A stretch of 64,000 bases of DNA from Aradus depressus (GCA_963662175.1 OY759216.1:35047087-35111086), one strand, 5' to 3'; shown: positions 29,871 to 40,556, counted from the first letter of the stretch. Notes: generated by a model not told the origin, from the letters alone. Program-made: numbers and translations.

Positions 29871-30175
29871 AATTAAAATAATGATAGTTTCTTGTCCGAA
29901 CAACGCCTGGCCCCGGCTATAGTCACTTTCCCTCTGTCTTATTGACAAACATCCTGGAGGAAGGAACACCTTGAGAGAGCTTTCTTTCTTCCTTTTCCTT
30001 GAGTCCTTTTTTCTTGTTTCTAAGCACATTTTCCAATAAAAGGTCATGTAAGAAAGTCCTTTGTCCCGTAGCTATTGTACCAAACAGAAGAACTTCCCCT
30101 TAAACCTCATCTTATGAATATTTGAGTGGCTACTTACAATTTTCAGACTACACATTTTGACGGATCTGTGACATT
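29871..30175. other. No recognisable feature
   Basis: No motif or coding evidence. Confidence 0.4.
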
Positions 30176-30179
30176 TACG

Positions 30180-30450
30180 AAGCTTATGGAAATTTATGCA
30201 ATCAGTCTGAAATTCGATATTGAGTTTTTACAAGATATTCGTATTTTCAGATTCTCTGATTCTGAAAATTAACATAAAAATCCCAATTAATACCGAAGTA
30301 ATAGAAGTATTGACTCGAAATTTTTTATGTAATTCTAATACCCCTTAGGGATTTCACCTATCAATTTTCAGTCGATTCGGCCGTTGAGAAGTGAGAAGTC
30401 TCTGAGTGAGACATCTATTGATATTTCGCGTTGGGGAAGTACATTTGGGA
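30180..30450 (+). repeat. Family A copy, short
   Basis: 'ggaaatttatgcaatcagtc', 'caattttcagtcgattcggc' and 'ttggggaagtacatttggg' follow family A order, but with only one monomer. Confidence 0.6.
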
Positions 30451-31038
30451 TTTGCCTGGGATTTTGATTTTTTAAATTTATTTTATTTTTTATTTTATTT
30501 TTCCTCGTCATTTTTTTCTACGATTTTTCGCCATCTGACCATATAAAGAAATGTTATACAATTCGTTTGATAATATTGATATAAATATACGTTTGACAAA
30601 TGACTTTCCTCAAATGCATTTTTCAGAATTAAAAACAAATAATCCGGGTAGTCAGGAAATGGATTCAAGATTTGTCCCCATTGGCCTCAACGCCCCAAGC
30701 ATCATTTGCAGTAACTAACTATATTATGTATTTTATAAGCTTTCTTGAGATATTTATTTTTCTGACGTATTTTTAACGATAAATATTATTATTATTAATG
30801 CATGGTTTCCATTGTCAATCACCATATGCATGCATCCTGTCGATTTTTGTTTTTGATGTGAAACGTCTTTCATTTCGGTCAATAGGGGGCCGCTTGCTAA
30901 AACCGCAGGTTACGAAAACATGTATCACTAATATCGCTTCCCGTCTATGTCGCAAACCTCGAAAAGAAAAAACAGTCTGTTATTTCCACAACCCTCTATT
31001 CGACCGTTACTAAAAATAAATTTAACCTATTAGAAAAT

Positions 31039-31419
31039 ATGTCGGAATTTCCTGTCTTGGACAGTAATTCAAATAGTTCCCCCGAAAACAAAAATAATAC
31101 TGTTAATATGCTTAGCAAAAAAACTAAAATTAAAGTGAGACGATTTTCCCCTTACGCTGCACCTAAAGGCTCGCAGTGGCCTGTCCTTTCGACCCCTTCC
31201 TTACCTCTCCAGCCGATCGAGTCCAACCCTCAGGCGGCCTCCTTCATGGAGAGGTTCGTGGAATCTCTGTCTAACCTAATTAGTAAGATCCAGAACTCCT
31301 CACTGTCCAAGGACCAGATCGTTGAGTTGCTGGCAATGACCCTGCACAATTTGGTAAGCGACGGTTCAGAAAATGTGGAAAAATTTAAAGTAAATGATGA
31401 TAGGTCCGTATCCAATTAA
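31039..31419 (+). CDS. Putative LINE ORF1 (126 residues)
   Basis: Starts at an ATG, and is rich in serine, asparagine and lysine: 'LSKKTKIKVRRFSPYAAPKG' early, then a helical 'FMERFVESLSNLISKIQNSS' stretch and 'KDQIVELLAMTLHNLVSDGS'. It lies 275 bp upstream of ORF2 on the same strand, where the nucleic-acid-binding ORF1 of a LINE is expected. It lacks CCHC zinc knuckles and is shorter than a usual ORF1 of I-type elements (several hundred residues). It may be a reduced or truncated ORF1. No independent similarity seen. Confidence 0.5.
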   Translation: MSEFPVLDSNSNSSPENKNNTVNMLSKKTKIKVRRFSPYAAPKGSQWPVLSTPSLPLQPIESNPQAASFMERFVESLSNLISKIQNSSLSKDQIVELLAMTLHNLVSDGSENVEKFKVNDDRSVSN

Positions 31420-31694
31420 TTCAATGAGTTCATTTCCAAAATCGTTTCAAGGAATGCTCAATTCACTGAAGCCTCTTTTCTTATTTGTAAATAATAATTC
31501 AATTTCCTGCGTTTATGGTTTTAGTTGTGAATTCCCTCTGGTTCTCGTGTTTACGTGCGCCTTTTTGGGTGTACTTACATACAAATCCATTTACATACTA
31601 TTTAATAGAATTCCCATTCTTTGCATACTTCCATATTTAGTCTGTTCTCTTCTCAGTCCAGTTGGGCGATTTAATAAAAAATTAAATATTTATT

Positions 31695-34600
31695 ATGGAC
31701 AGAACTCTTAAGCTCCTTCAATGGAACGCTCGTTCTGCTGTAGCCAACAAAGCCAGTTTGGAGTGGATGTTGCACAAGCACGGTATCGACGTGGCCCTTG
31801 TGTCTGAGACGTGGTTCAGGCCAGGAGTGTATGTCGGGTTCCCGGGGTACAATGTGCTGAGAGAGGACAGGGCAGACGCCAGGTCCGGGGTAGCGCTCCT
31901 CATTAGGAGTAGCATCCCCTACACCCAGATCACCAATTTTTACAAGGTAAGGAATGTGCTGATGGTAGGAGCGGAGATTAGGTTAGTCTCCAATTCTGCC
32001 ATCAGTATCATCTCTATTTACAATGAGCCCAACAACCAAGTGGCAGAGGCAGACTGGGACCGGTTGTTGCGAGGCATTCCAAAACCTACCTTGGTTGGAG
32101 GTGATTTCAATTCTCACCACTATTCTTGGGGTTGCGATAGATGTGACAAGAAGGGCAAAAATCTTTTAGCGGCTGTTGAAAACAGCAATATGATAGTTGT
32201 TAATGATGGCAGCCCTACTTATGTTAATAACGTTGCCCAGAAATGCAACTCGGCGGTGGATGTCACTTTTTGTTCTTCAGGTTTGGCCAGTAAAGTGGAT
32301 TGGGAGACATTGTCTGACCCTCACGGCTCTAACCACCTCCCCATTGTAATCACTTTAAATAATATTTCTATTAACAAAATCCTCGTCACACCCTTTCGAA
32401 GGTGGAACATTAGAAAAGCTGATTGGGAAAAATTTAGTTATTCCATGAATGATAAATTCAGGAGTTCAGACAGTAATCTAAATGAAGGGTATGACCATTG
32501 CATTAACGTTATAAATGAAGCAGCTGCAGAAGCAATCCCGAAATTTAGAAAATATATAAATCCCAAATTTAATCGTCCCTGGTGGAATGAAAACCTCAGC
32601 GATTTGTTAAACAAAAGGAAAGCCAACTTCAATAATTATAAAAAGAATTCGGATTTGGGGAATCTCATGAAATATAAACGAGCGGATGCGGAATTTAAGA
32701 AGGCGGTAAAAGAAAGTAAAATTAATAGTTGGCGCGAATTTTGTGGTAGTTTGAACAGATGTACGCCTGTAAAAGAAATTTGGGACAAAATAAAAAAACT
32801 ATCAAACAGGAAGAAAAGTAATAAGCCCCCTTTAGAGACGGGAGAGTGGTGTGTGGACTTCATGGAACGTTTGGCCCCTCCCTTCGTTCCGGCATGGGTG
32901 GGAGCAATGGACAGGATATCAGAGAGACACTTCCTAACAGACAGGTTCGAACTGGCCGAACTGAACATGGCGATCAAATTCAACAGTAAGAATACGGCTC
33001 CAGGGATGGACGGGATCCATTATGACATGATCAGGAATTTGCTGGTCACAACCAAACTCCACCTGTTGAAGGCATTTAATGAGATCTGGCTTTCTGGGGT
33101 CTTCCCGGAGGATTGGAAGGATTATTTGGTTATCCCATTGCTAAAACCGGGTAGATCGCACAGTGATGGAGCTTCATACAGACCGATAGCCCTGTCATCT
33201 TGCATGTTGAAGACCTTCGAAAGAATGGTGAAGAACAGGCTTGAGTGGTGGCTGGAGTCGCAGGACAAGATCCCATCTTACCAGTTCGGGTTTCGGAAGG
33301 GCAGGTCCACTTATGACAGTTTAGCATCCCTCACCTTAGATATCCACACTGGGTTTACTAATCGTCATCAGACATTGGGACTGTTCCTGGATCTCACAGG
33401 GGCCTATGACTCTGTTCAACTTCCTGTTCTAGCGAACAAGATGCTAAATTTGGACTTGCCAGCCAGTTTTACTCACAGGATCATTAACTTACTCTCGAAT
33501 AGACCCCTTCATCTATGGATAAACAGCTCACTGCATAGTTCCAGGGTTACAAATCTGGGTTTGGCGCAGGGGGGAATTCTCTCTCCCCTTCTCTTCGTTA
33601 TCTACTCCTTGGATTTGTGTCGATGTATTCCTCGCAACATAAGTATATTGCAGTATGCAGATGATATCTGCCTGTAGACCCAACACAAGACCGTGGATTC
33701 TTGCAAGGCAGGCTTGAACCAGGCCGTAACATCGCTGCTCCCGTGGCTGGTCGACAATGGTCTCAGCATCTCTCAGTCAAAATCTGCCGTTTGTCCTTTC
33801 TCGCGACAACATAGGTTCCCACTCGGGGAGAATTTAGCTTTAGGGGGATTGGTCTTCCCTTGCGTGGCCAAGGTTAAATTCTTAGGCTTGGTTCTAGACC
33901 GGAAGTTAAACTGGAACAGCCATATCTCCTCCATAATCCAGAAAGTAGAAAAATATATTAATATCCTTAGACTAATAACAAACAGAAATTGGGGGGCAGA
34001 TCCAAATATTACATTACTATTTTATAGAAACGTAATTAGGGCAGTTGTGGACTACGGCTCAGTGTTCTATGGTGAAGCGGCCAAGACCAGTCTACATGGG
34101 CTGGATGTCCTTCACAACAAATGTCTGCGTCTGGCACTGGGCTTCCTGAACAGCACACCTGTAGATGTGGTACTGTGTGAGGCGGGGGAGATGCCGCTAG
34201 ACCTTAGAAGGAGAATGTTGGCTGGCAGGTACCTCTGCAAGTTACTGGCCTCCGATAGTCCTGTCTATAGCAAAGTTCGGCAACTAACTGTACTTAACCT
34301 CACCTCATCTTACTGGGTTAGAAAGAATTATTATCCTCTTTTGCTTGATAGTTTCCCGGAATACGCTAAGTTTGCCCCTTTCGTATACAGTTCTCACATT
34401 CTACCAAATTTCAATATTAATTTTCGTAATCTTCTTCATCACATTAATATAACATACTTACCGGATCTCTCTGGTGTCCCTCCTTCCATGGTTAATGCGG
34501 TGTTCCAAGGGATCAAAAGGAAATGGTGGTCGTCATATGTACCAATATTTACAGACGGATCAAAAACGACGAATGGTACAGGTTGCGCCTTTCTTGATGA

Positions 34601-35402
34601 CGACAAAAATTTCAGTCGGAGTTTCAAACTTCCGAAATTTGCTTCTAGTTACACTGCTGAATTAGTAGCAATAAATGAAGCTTTGAAGTATCTCTCCCTA
34701 CTCGATAGTGAACACTTTCTCTTAGTTACAGATTCATTGAGTGCCCTAACTAAGTTAAATTCCTGTTGCACAAACAAGTTATCTATCTATGATAACATAA
34801 TAGCCGACATACTAGAAAACTATGCCGTGGTTATTGGCCAAAAGAAAAAAGTTGTGTTAATGTGGGTGAAAGCTCACGCGGGAATTAAAGGGAACGAGAG
34901 GGTGGACGGATTGGCAAAACTGGCGGTGGAGAGGGGGGAGTCTGTAGGCAACTTCCCGGCTAGCGATCTGAAGGAGGGTATCCTGACCTCCGTTCTGACA
35001 ATGTGGCAGGACAGGTACCAGGCCTCTCGCAAAGGCAATTTCTTTAAGTCGATTCAACCCCATGTAGGAACCAGACCGTGGTTTAGAGACAAAGCAACAT
35101 CTAAATTTGAGTGTAAGACCATATGCCGTTTAAGAAGCAACCACGGACTGTGCGATGCCTACCTGAATAGGATTGGTCTGAGTGAGAGTTCTAGCTGCCG
35201 CCACTGCGGGGGCTACGAGGATCTGGAGCATATAGTGATGCAGTGTCCACATTACAGTGCAGAAAGAGATCTCCTTATGGAGAACCTAGAGAGAACAGTT
35301 GCAGCTCCTCGAACATACCTGGCTATTTTATCTGCTTGCAACAGCCCTCTTGTCAGAGAGGCGCTGTTAGCTTTTTTAAATTATGCTGGCCGCAGGGTCT
35401 GA
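31695..35402 (+). pseudogene. LINE ORF2 polyprotein with one internal stop
   Basis: The frame is 1235 codons, broken only by a TAG at 33675-33677 (codon 661). Domains: an apurinic-type endonuclease, residues about 5-225, with 'LLQWNARS', 'SETWF', 'GGDFNSHH' (D137) and 'GSNHLPI'; reverse transcriptase about 430-770, with 'NTAPGMDGIHYDMI', 'YRPIALSS', 'YQFGFRKGRSTYDSL', 'FLDLTGAYDSV', 'AQGGILSPLLF' and 'QYADDICL' (YADD 654-657); RNase H about 948-1080, with 'FTDGSK' (D954), E989, D1013, 'KAHAGIKGNERVDGLAK' (H1061, D1071); and a C-terminal 'CRHCGGYEDLEHIVMQC' zinc tail. The protein nicks target DNA and copies its RNA there. The stop four codons after YADD would prevent a full product. All catalytic residues that I can identify are intact. 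Confidence 0.92.
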
Positions 35403-36000
35403 ACTTCGTATATATTCATATGTCATTAGCTATTTATATGTTTTTGCCGCCCTTCGGTCTACCGTGCGCCGGTTGGCTGCGCGGTGGGTGGGTTGGGGTG
35501 CCGGCATCGGCTGGGGCTTCTCGGGGTTTCGAGTCGGTCGGGCACACATGGAGAACGGTGTACTGTATTGGTAACAACGGTATGAGTGATGGTCACTGGC
35601 GCGGGATTAAGTTCCCTCAAAACCTGAATCAGTGTATGAGAGATGGTCACTGGCGCGGGATTAAGTTCCCTCAAAACTTGAATCAGTGTATGAGTGATGG
35701 TCACTGGCGCGGGATTAAGTTCCCTCAAAACCTGAATGGAGTTATGTTACCCAAGTTGGAAAGTGATGGTTTTGTATTTCGGGGTTGTGTGCTCGACGGG
35801 TTTGGGACCCTGGTGGGTCGCGGCCGGTTCGGTGCCTCCGCTCCTCTGCTGTGTTGTCTTCTGGCGTCCTGCTCGCCTTCTGGCTTCCTGCTCGCCTTCA
35901 TGACTGTGTTGTGTGGTGGCCCCATTCCTCTTCAGGGGCATTGCGCGTCCGTATCTTGCTTCTTTACAAAATTATTGCTATAAATTTAAGTTTTTTCTTA
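35403..36000 (+). other. GC-rich 3' untranslated region of the LINE
   Basis: Markedly GC-richer than the window. It holds three 54-bp units (35581-35742), then 'tctggcgtcctgctcgcctt' followed by a second near-copy 'tctggcttcctgctcgcctt'. Because 54 is a multiple of 3, open frames run through the units on both strands, but I see no protein signal. Confidence 0.6.
35581..35742 (+). repeat. Three 54-bp tandem units in the LINE 3' region
   Basis: Each unit reads 'tatgagtgatggtcactggc', then 'gcgggattaagttccctcaa' and 'aacctgaatcagtg'. The units differ at only a few sites. Confidence 0.95.
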
Positions 36001-36672
36001 TGATTGTTCTTCTTTAATTGCTTTCTCCTTAAACCAAGGTACCTGTAAAAATTTTTCCAAAATGATCATCATGGTAGCTGGCCGATATGCCTCAGCATAA
36101 GGCCATAACTGAGAGAAAAAAAAAAAAAATATCGCTTATACCTTTGCAACCGTACTATACGCGCGCCTAACTTTGGTATCGTTGTGTAGATAAAAGAAGC
36201 CATTACTCGATCACGCATGTATCGCGTACGCAGATGGCGTCGTTGTCGCGCCACGCATGACGCAATCGGAGCTAAATTTAGACTCGCGCGCTGCGTTCAC
36301 AGAGGCATAGCTCGGCAGTACAGTTGTCGATCCGAGTGGGAGTGGTCGCATTTGAGAGATCTTACTCTGACGTAGTAGGCATAATCCATTGAACTCAAAC
36401 CTGTGCTCTTCAAGGGTTGTAAACTTATAAAGCTTACAAGTGTGTAATTTGTTGCAGACATTTGACGGCTGCTCGGCTATGGCGCCCCCGCGTTCGACAC
36501 GTGTATTTGTTTACGTCATTTCTCTGCAGCAAGCACAAGACGTTTCACTTACCCCACTGCGGCTGCGTCCCCGATACAGCCTGTGAGAAGTCTGCAGACG
36601 GTGTGAATGCCTGGCACTGGGCCTCCGCATTCACGCTCCAGCCGGTCCCAGTTTATCTGGGTAAAAAAAAAA
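36001..36672. other. Unassigned, GC-richer, CpG-containing segment
   Basis: Between an A-run at 36118 and 36660 the sequence is rich in CG-containing words ('gcgcgcc', 'cgcgtacg', 'ctcgcgcgctgcg'), unlike its neighbours. A frame from 36462 with 'KHKTFHLPHCGCVPDTACEK' follows a possible splice acceptor ('tttgttgcag', near 36458), and a 'gtgtga' donor-like site follows. It might be an exon of a host gene, but I recognise no family. Confidence 0.3.
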
Positions 36673-36722
36673 TATGAGCACACCGTCCTTCGGATAGGAC
36701 GTTAAGCGATGGTCCCGAGTCT
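36673..36722 (+). mobile_element. SINE A central-domain scrap
   Basis: 'gagcacaccgtccttcggat' followed by 'gcgatggtcccgagtcttta' matches the SINE A core only. Confidence 0.7.
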
Positions 36723-36727
36723 TTACT

Positions 36728-37445
36728 ATTTTTTGTTTTTGATGTCGATATAATGAATATATCAACACGAAATTTAGTGTGAGGTTTAAAAGTCTCTGAG
36801 TAAGACATCTTTCGATTTTCAAGCAATTCGATGATTCACCGACAATTTTTTTATTTTTATTTTTTACTATTATTGTTATGCGGTTCTTATTGAAAACGAT
36901 AGAATGAATGTATCGACACAATTTTATGTGGATAATCGAAAACCTATAGAGACGATACACATTGAATTTCAGCCAAAATGATCAAAAGGCGTAGGAATTA
37001 GGGTTAGGCTTAACACTAAAACTCTAATAACTATCGTTGTAATGAGTGTAATGACATGAAATTTCATTTTTAGGTTAAAAACTCAGTAAGACCTATTGTT
37101 TTCCGCGGAATCGGCCGAAGAGGAGGGGGAGCTCAACTCAACCCCAATAACTGCCGATGTAATGAATGTATCGACATAAAATTTCATATTCAAAGTCAAA
37201 ACTATATGAGGAGGATACATGTTGATTTTCAGCTAAATCAACCGAAAGGAAGATGTATTCAGGGGAGGGTAGCTCGACTCAAATACCCTATAACTACTGA
37301 TGTAATGTATCGACGCAAAATTTAGTATGAGGATTCAGAAGCCACCATGTAATAGGCTATAGAGGGAGAGCGAAAACATAGTTTGATTAATTCGTGCTGG
37401 GGAAGTACATAGCCGGTGATTTACAGACGATTTTTTTCATTCGGG
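36728..37445 (+). repeat. Two adjoining family A copies
   Basis: A 3'-end copy (36728-36855, ending 'gatgattcaccgacaatttt') is followed by a longer copy (36890-37445) with at least four boxes, 'ctgccgatgtaatgaatgta' among them. The latter ends 'gctggggaagtacatagccg', then 'gtgatttacagacgattttt'. Confidence 0.7.
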
Positions 37446-37463
37446 TGACTTACAATACAATTA

Positions 37464-37679
37464 ATGATAATTGGTAACTTTATTGAGGTCGAGGCTCAAC
37501 AGTTTGCTGGCTTTATAACTGAACTTACTTCTAAAATAACAGTGAACAGTAACTGTTATTCTACAGATAACTGCCTTCCGTGTGTAAATGCAGAGAAAGC
37601 AGTGCAAACACTTGACAAATATAAAAATGTACTAAAGAAGTTATTAACAATTAAGATAATTGAAGTAATGCCCGTGTAA
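37464..37679 (+). CDS. Unrecognised 71-residue open frame
   Basis: Reads 'MIIGNFIEVEAQQFAGFITE', then 'NCLPCVNAEKAVQTLDKYKN' and ends in TAA. The composition is protein-like, but no family is recognised, and the frame follows directly after a family A copy. Could be a fragment of an unrelated transposon. Confidence 0.2.
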   Translation: MIIGNFIEVEAQQFAGFITELTSKITVNSNCYSTDNCLPCVNAEKAVQTLDKYKNVLKKLLTIKIIEVMPV

Positions 37680-37811
37680 TTCACTTCTTACTAGATAACA
37701 CATAATGACGTGTGAGTTTATTGCTTCCTGTTGGAGATACCCTGAATGATTTTTACTTTTTTAGCGTATTTCAGAAGAAGATGTGAATCATAACCGGTGA
37801 ATCGTTTGGTG

Positions 37812-38030
37812 AACAATGAGCCTACAGTCGGAGTCTTAAATGTAGTTACCTATGGTAGGGGATCTTTAACGAGTACCTGACATCGGACAGACTCGGGACC
37901 ATCGCTTAACGTTCCATCGAAAAGACGGCGTGCTCGAGGTTTTTTTTACCTCTCGAAAAAACCTAAGGGCGTCGGCTGGGTTTCGATCTTGAGCTCATAA
38001 GGCAAACATGCTACCTCAAATGCACCTGAA
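37812..38030 (-). mobile_element. SINE A, 3'-shortened degenerate copy
   Basis: Minus strand: 'aacgagtacctgacatcgga', 'gaccatcgcttaacgttcca' and the tRNA head remnant ending near 38030. A-box region diverged. Confidence 0.7.
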
Positions 38031-38469
38031 ATATGTATGACAGATATCAAGCAGAGTTTTTACATTCCCATGGGGAAAGATTTCTTATGTCGAAATTCGA
38101 CATAGTTTTTTCATATTTTACGACCTGAAGATCATAATAAGACTATTTCAGGAAGATATCTCTTTGTATGACGTATGACGATCGTCCTCATATCTCCCGA
38201 AACTAATAAATCGATTTTAATCAAATTTGATACACTGAACTATTGTGATTGGCCCCGCCATTTTCAAGCAGAACCCTGGTTTGGAAATCATGCAACTTTT
38301 ATGTCTGAAAACCTTCACATCTTCAGAAAGTTATGAAATCGGAATTTTCACTCGAAGTAATTTATAACTTAATAAGTTTTTTCGGCACTGTAATACAAAA
38401 ATGAAAAAAAGTCTGAGCTACTAACGTAAGGTTTCCGTGAAAACGTCGCTTTAGCCAATGAAACCAAAC
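38031..38469. other. No recognisable gene
   Basis: No coding evidence. 'gtttccgtgaaaacgtcgct' at 38431-38450 recalls the 'gacgtgaaaacgtc' start of 29203. Confidence 0.35.
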
Positions 38470-38574
38470 TTTTTTTTTTTTTTTTTCGGATGCTCCGGTT
38501 AATCACCCGGGCTCGCTCATTGTCAGGGAAGGAGGTAGTACAAAAAATTGATAATAATTTTTTTTTTTTTTTTT
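38470..38574 (-). mobile_element. Mini retro-insertion with T-runs at both ends
   Basis: 105 bp flanked by 'tgaaaccaaac' (38459-38469 and 38575-38585, perfect 11-bp duplication). It has 17 T at the left, a unique 71-bp core ('cccgggctcgctcattgtca' inside) and 18 T at the right. A-tail on the minus strand plus duplication indicates retrotransposition of a short RNA. The source is unknown. Confidence 0.75.
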
Positions 38575-38657
38575 TGAAACCAAACATCTATGGCGGATTC
38601 TTCAGAATAGTCTTCGTCCATTGGAGGCTGTTCTATTGCTGTAAATCCCCACCCCCT

Positions 38658-38685
38658 CCCCCCCCCCCCCCACACACACACACAC
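38658..38685 (+). repeat. C-run followed by (CA)n
   Basis: 14 C followed by about seven CA units. Confidence 0.9.
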
Positions 38686-38689
38686 CATT

Positions 38690-38893
38690 GGTTCCCAGAG
38701 TTGAAGCGCCGAAATTTCGATGCCGTTCATCGTCGATTGTGCCAACTTCATTCCTCCGCATGGCCTTCTCTCGCTCGGCATTCTTCCTCAATCGATAGCG
38801 CCGACACTTCTCCGCATTTCCGATTGGGTCCGCTTTAATTCGACCTGCATTACGCTGATTCTGCTTCCACTTTTTTTTCATGTTCTGAGACAT
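38690..38893 (-). CDS. Unrecognised basic-region protein start (possible first exon)
   Basis: From an ATG at 38891-38893 on the minus strand: 'MSQNMKKKWKQNQRNAGRIK', then 'NAEKCRRYRLRKNAEREKAM' and 'RRNEVGTIDDERHRNFGAST'. It is strongly basic with heptad-like 'CRRYRLRKNAEREK', similar in style to the short N-terminal arginine-rich modules of insect transposon-derived proteins. The frame runs into the (TG)n tract, where 'ggtgtgtgtg' could be a splice donor. The sequence upstream on the same strand (38900-39260) is GC-richer and could be its promoter. No family named. Confidence 0.35.
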
Positions 38894-39359
38894 TTTCAAC
38901 TTCAATGCGTCACAGTTTTCCCAAATTTAATAGTGCATAGCTGTGAATAGCCTGAAATTTTCCGCAGTCCTTGATTCTACATAAAACCGTCATTTATTTT
39001 TCTCAAACCACGCTACAAACAATGAATGACACGCGCTTTCCAAGACCACTCGGCGTGCACTGACTCGTCGTTTCGTTATTCGACTAAGTCTCCCCTCCCT
39101 TGCGTCGTTTGGGGGGCGGGGGAAGTTACGGCTAGTTTGCTTATCGCTTTCAACCTTCCTCTGTCTAACGCTGCCCTCCCTGTTGTCCTCCGTCCAGGTA
39201 GTCTTCGAGTATTAGTCGTTTCAATTTCGATCGTTTTGGTGTCGTTCATAATTTTGGAATGACACTCATTATTCCTAAAGAACTTAAAGATGTAATTTTT
39301 ATTTCATTTTTCAATTTTTGTTTTTGTTATATTCGGCTAGTATTATTTGTAATTTTTAT

Positions 39360-39665
39360 CCCCCGACGCAAAAGGAGGGGTGTTATAAGTTTGAAGCCTT
39401 TGTCTGTGTGTGTCCGTCTGAGGCATTGTAGCTTCGATTTCAAATCGTTTTTTTTTTTTGTTTCAAAAGCTGGTTTTTGCGTTCTTAGCCATGTTTGGTG
39501 GAAATCGGGTATGCCGTTTCCAATATCTTCAGGTTTCCTCAGAGCCTGTGTATGGATCTCGGCCTCTATTACAGCTAGAGACTTGGAGTTTGAGCTCAAA
39601 TGTATATAAGGCCAAGGTCCCTTCCCCCTAAGCCCTTAATACCTCTCCACCAAGGTTATAGTAAT
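39360..39665 (-). repeat. Family G copy (RTE-like 3' tail?)
   Basis: Minus strand: 'accttggtggagaggtatta', 'aagtctctagctgtaataga', 'tttccaccaaacatggctaa', a damaged 'gacggacacacacagacaaa' and 'ttttgcgtcgggggataaaa'. Elements ending with CACAGACA tracts and TTTTGCGTCG are frequent in insect genomes, and many derive from RTE-type LINEs (from memory). Two further copies occur at 58555-59275. Confidence 0.6.
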
Positions 39666-40265
39666 AAGGTTTGAAGGGTTTATTTATTTATTAAATTTTT
39701 TCAATTGTTATTTAATGCTTTTCTTTTTTATTAGTGAAGTGCATTTATTTTAGATGCTGTTCTTTTTCTGAAAAATCTTTCTTAAGTATAATGTCTTGGG
39801 GTCTTCTCCTGTTAAATCCAGTACTAATCCAAAGTTTTAAAAATAATGTTACTATGTAAGGTCCTGTTTATGTTGATGTTTTCCATGTCAGACTCGGATC
39901 ATGGTCAAGAAAGTGTCCATAAAGTTAGGAGAAAGCTTAAAGTTTAGAGACCAAACAGTATAACAAAATTACCTCTGAGTAATAAACCGTTCTTCTAGTG
40001 AGGATCAAATAGCTTAATTCTAGCCTTCTTCAGTCTATCAGGGAACTTATTGAGAAATTACTGATGCAAAAAATAAATTTAAATAAAAAGTAATATAAAT
40101 AAAACCAATATGGTCCTTCTACTTTCACTAACTTGGGTCGTATAAGTTTCTCCAATTAGAATACCAATAAAAAATATATAACCCAGGTGAAGGAAGCTGC
40201 ACGGAATTTTCCCAGAGGGCTGTCAGAATATAGAAATATTGATAATACTCTCCTAATTCCATAAA
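39666..40265. other. No recognisable feature
   Basis: AT-rich, no motif. Confidence 0.4.
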
Positions 40266-40271
40266 AATAAC

Positions 40272-40490
40272 AGTCTCATAGAAATAAAATACGTTATTTT
40301 CCCACTATTTTATTTCCGAGCAGAAGCCACTTTTAACCTATCTGCGTCATCAGTGGCACATTCCTCCCGTATGGTGTAGTACCCGAAGAAACACTGTGTG
40401 AAAAACACAACGGTTTAAGGTGTGTTGCATTGAAAGTCTTGGTCGCAATAAAACAGTGGGAAGACAACACATCTTTTATTTCTATGGGAA
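40272..40490. repeat. Family J inverted pair
   Basis: The left arm (about 40276-40330, minus) and right arm (about 40446-40490, plus) share 'tagaaataaaa', 'cttcccactgttttatt' and surrounding bases in inverse orientation. The arms resemble the single J copies at 26245-26400 and 44326-44430. Confidence 0.6.
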
Positions 40491-40556
40491 ATCTCATCTC
40501 ATAACATCTTAAACTAGCACATTTGAAATAACAGTCAATTAATAACTACTAGCAAC

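Larger units (their letters stand above)
30850..36000 (+). mobile_element. Near-complete I-superfamily LINE (about 5.1 kb)
   Basis: The order is a 5' untranslated region from about 30850, a small ORF1 (31039-31419), a gap of 275 bp, ORF2 (31695-35402, endonuclease, RT, RNase H and zinc tail), and a GC-rich 3' untranslated region with a 54-bp triplication. RNase H downstream of RT places it in the I superfamily (I, LOA, R1, Ingi, Outcast relatives), not in jockey or CR1. I could not find a target duplication, and the 3' boundary is approximate. Only one inactivating change is visible in ORF2, so the copy is probably recent. Confidence 0.85.

Noticed and set aside
31394..31711. Hydrophobic 105-residue frame between ORF1 and ORF2
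   Set aside because: It overlaps both LINE frames, and its hydrophobicity follows from T-rich DNA. No LINE has such a protein there.
35243..35983. 246-residue open frame downstream of the LINE
   Set aside because: It overlaps ORF2 in another frame and passes through 54-bp repeats whose length keeps frames open. No protein signal.
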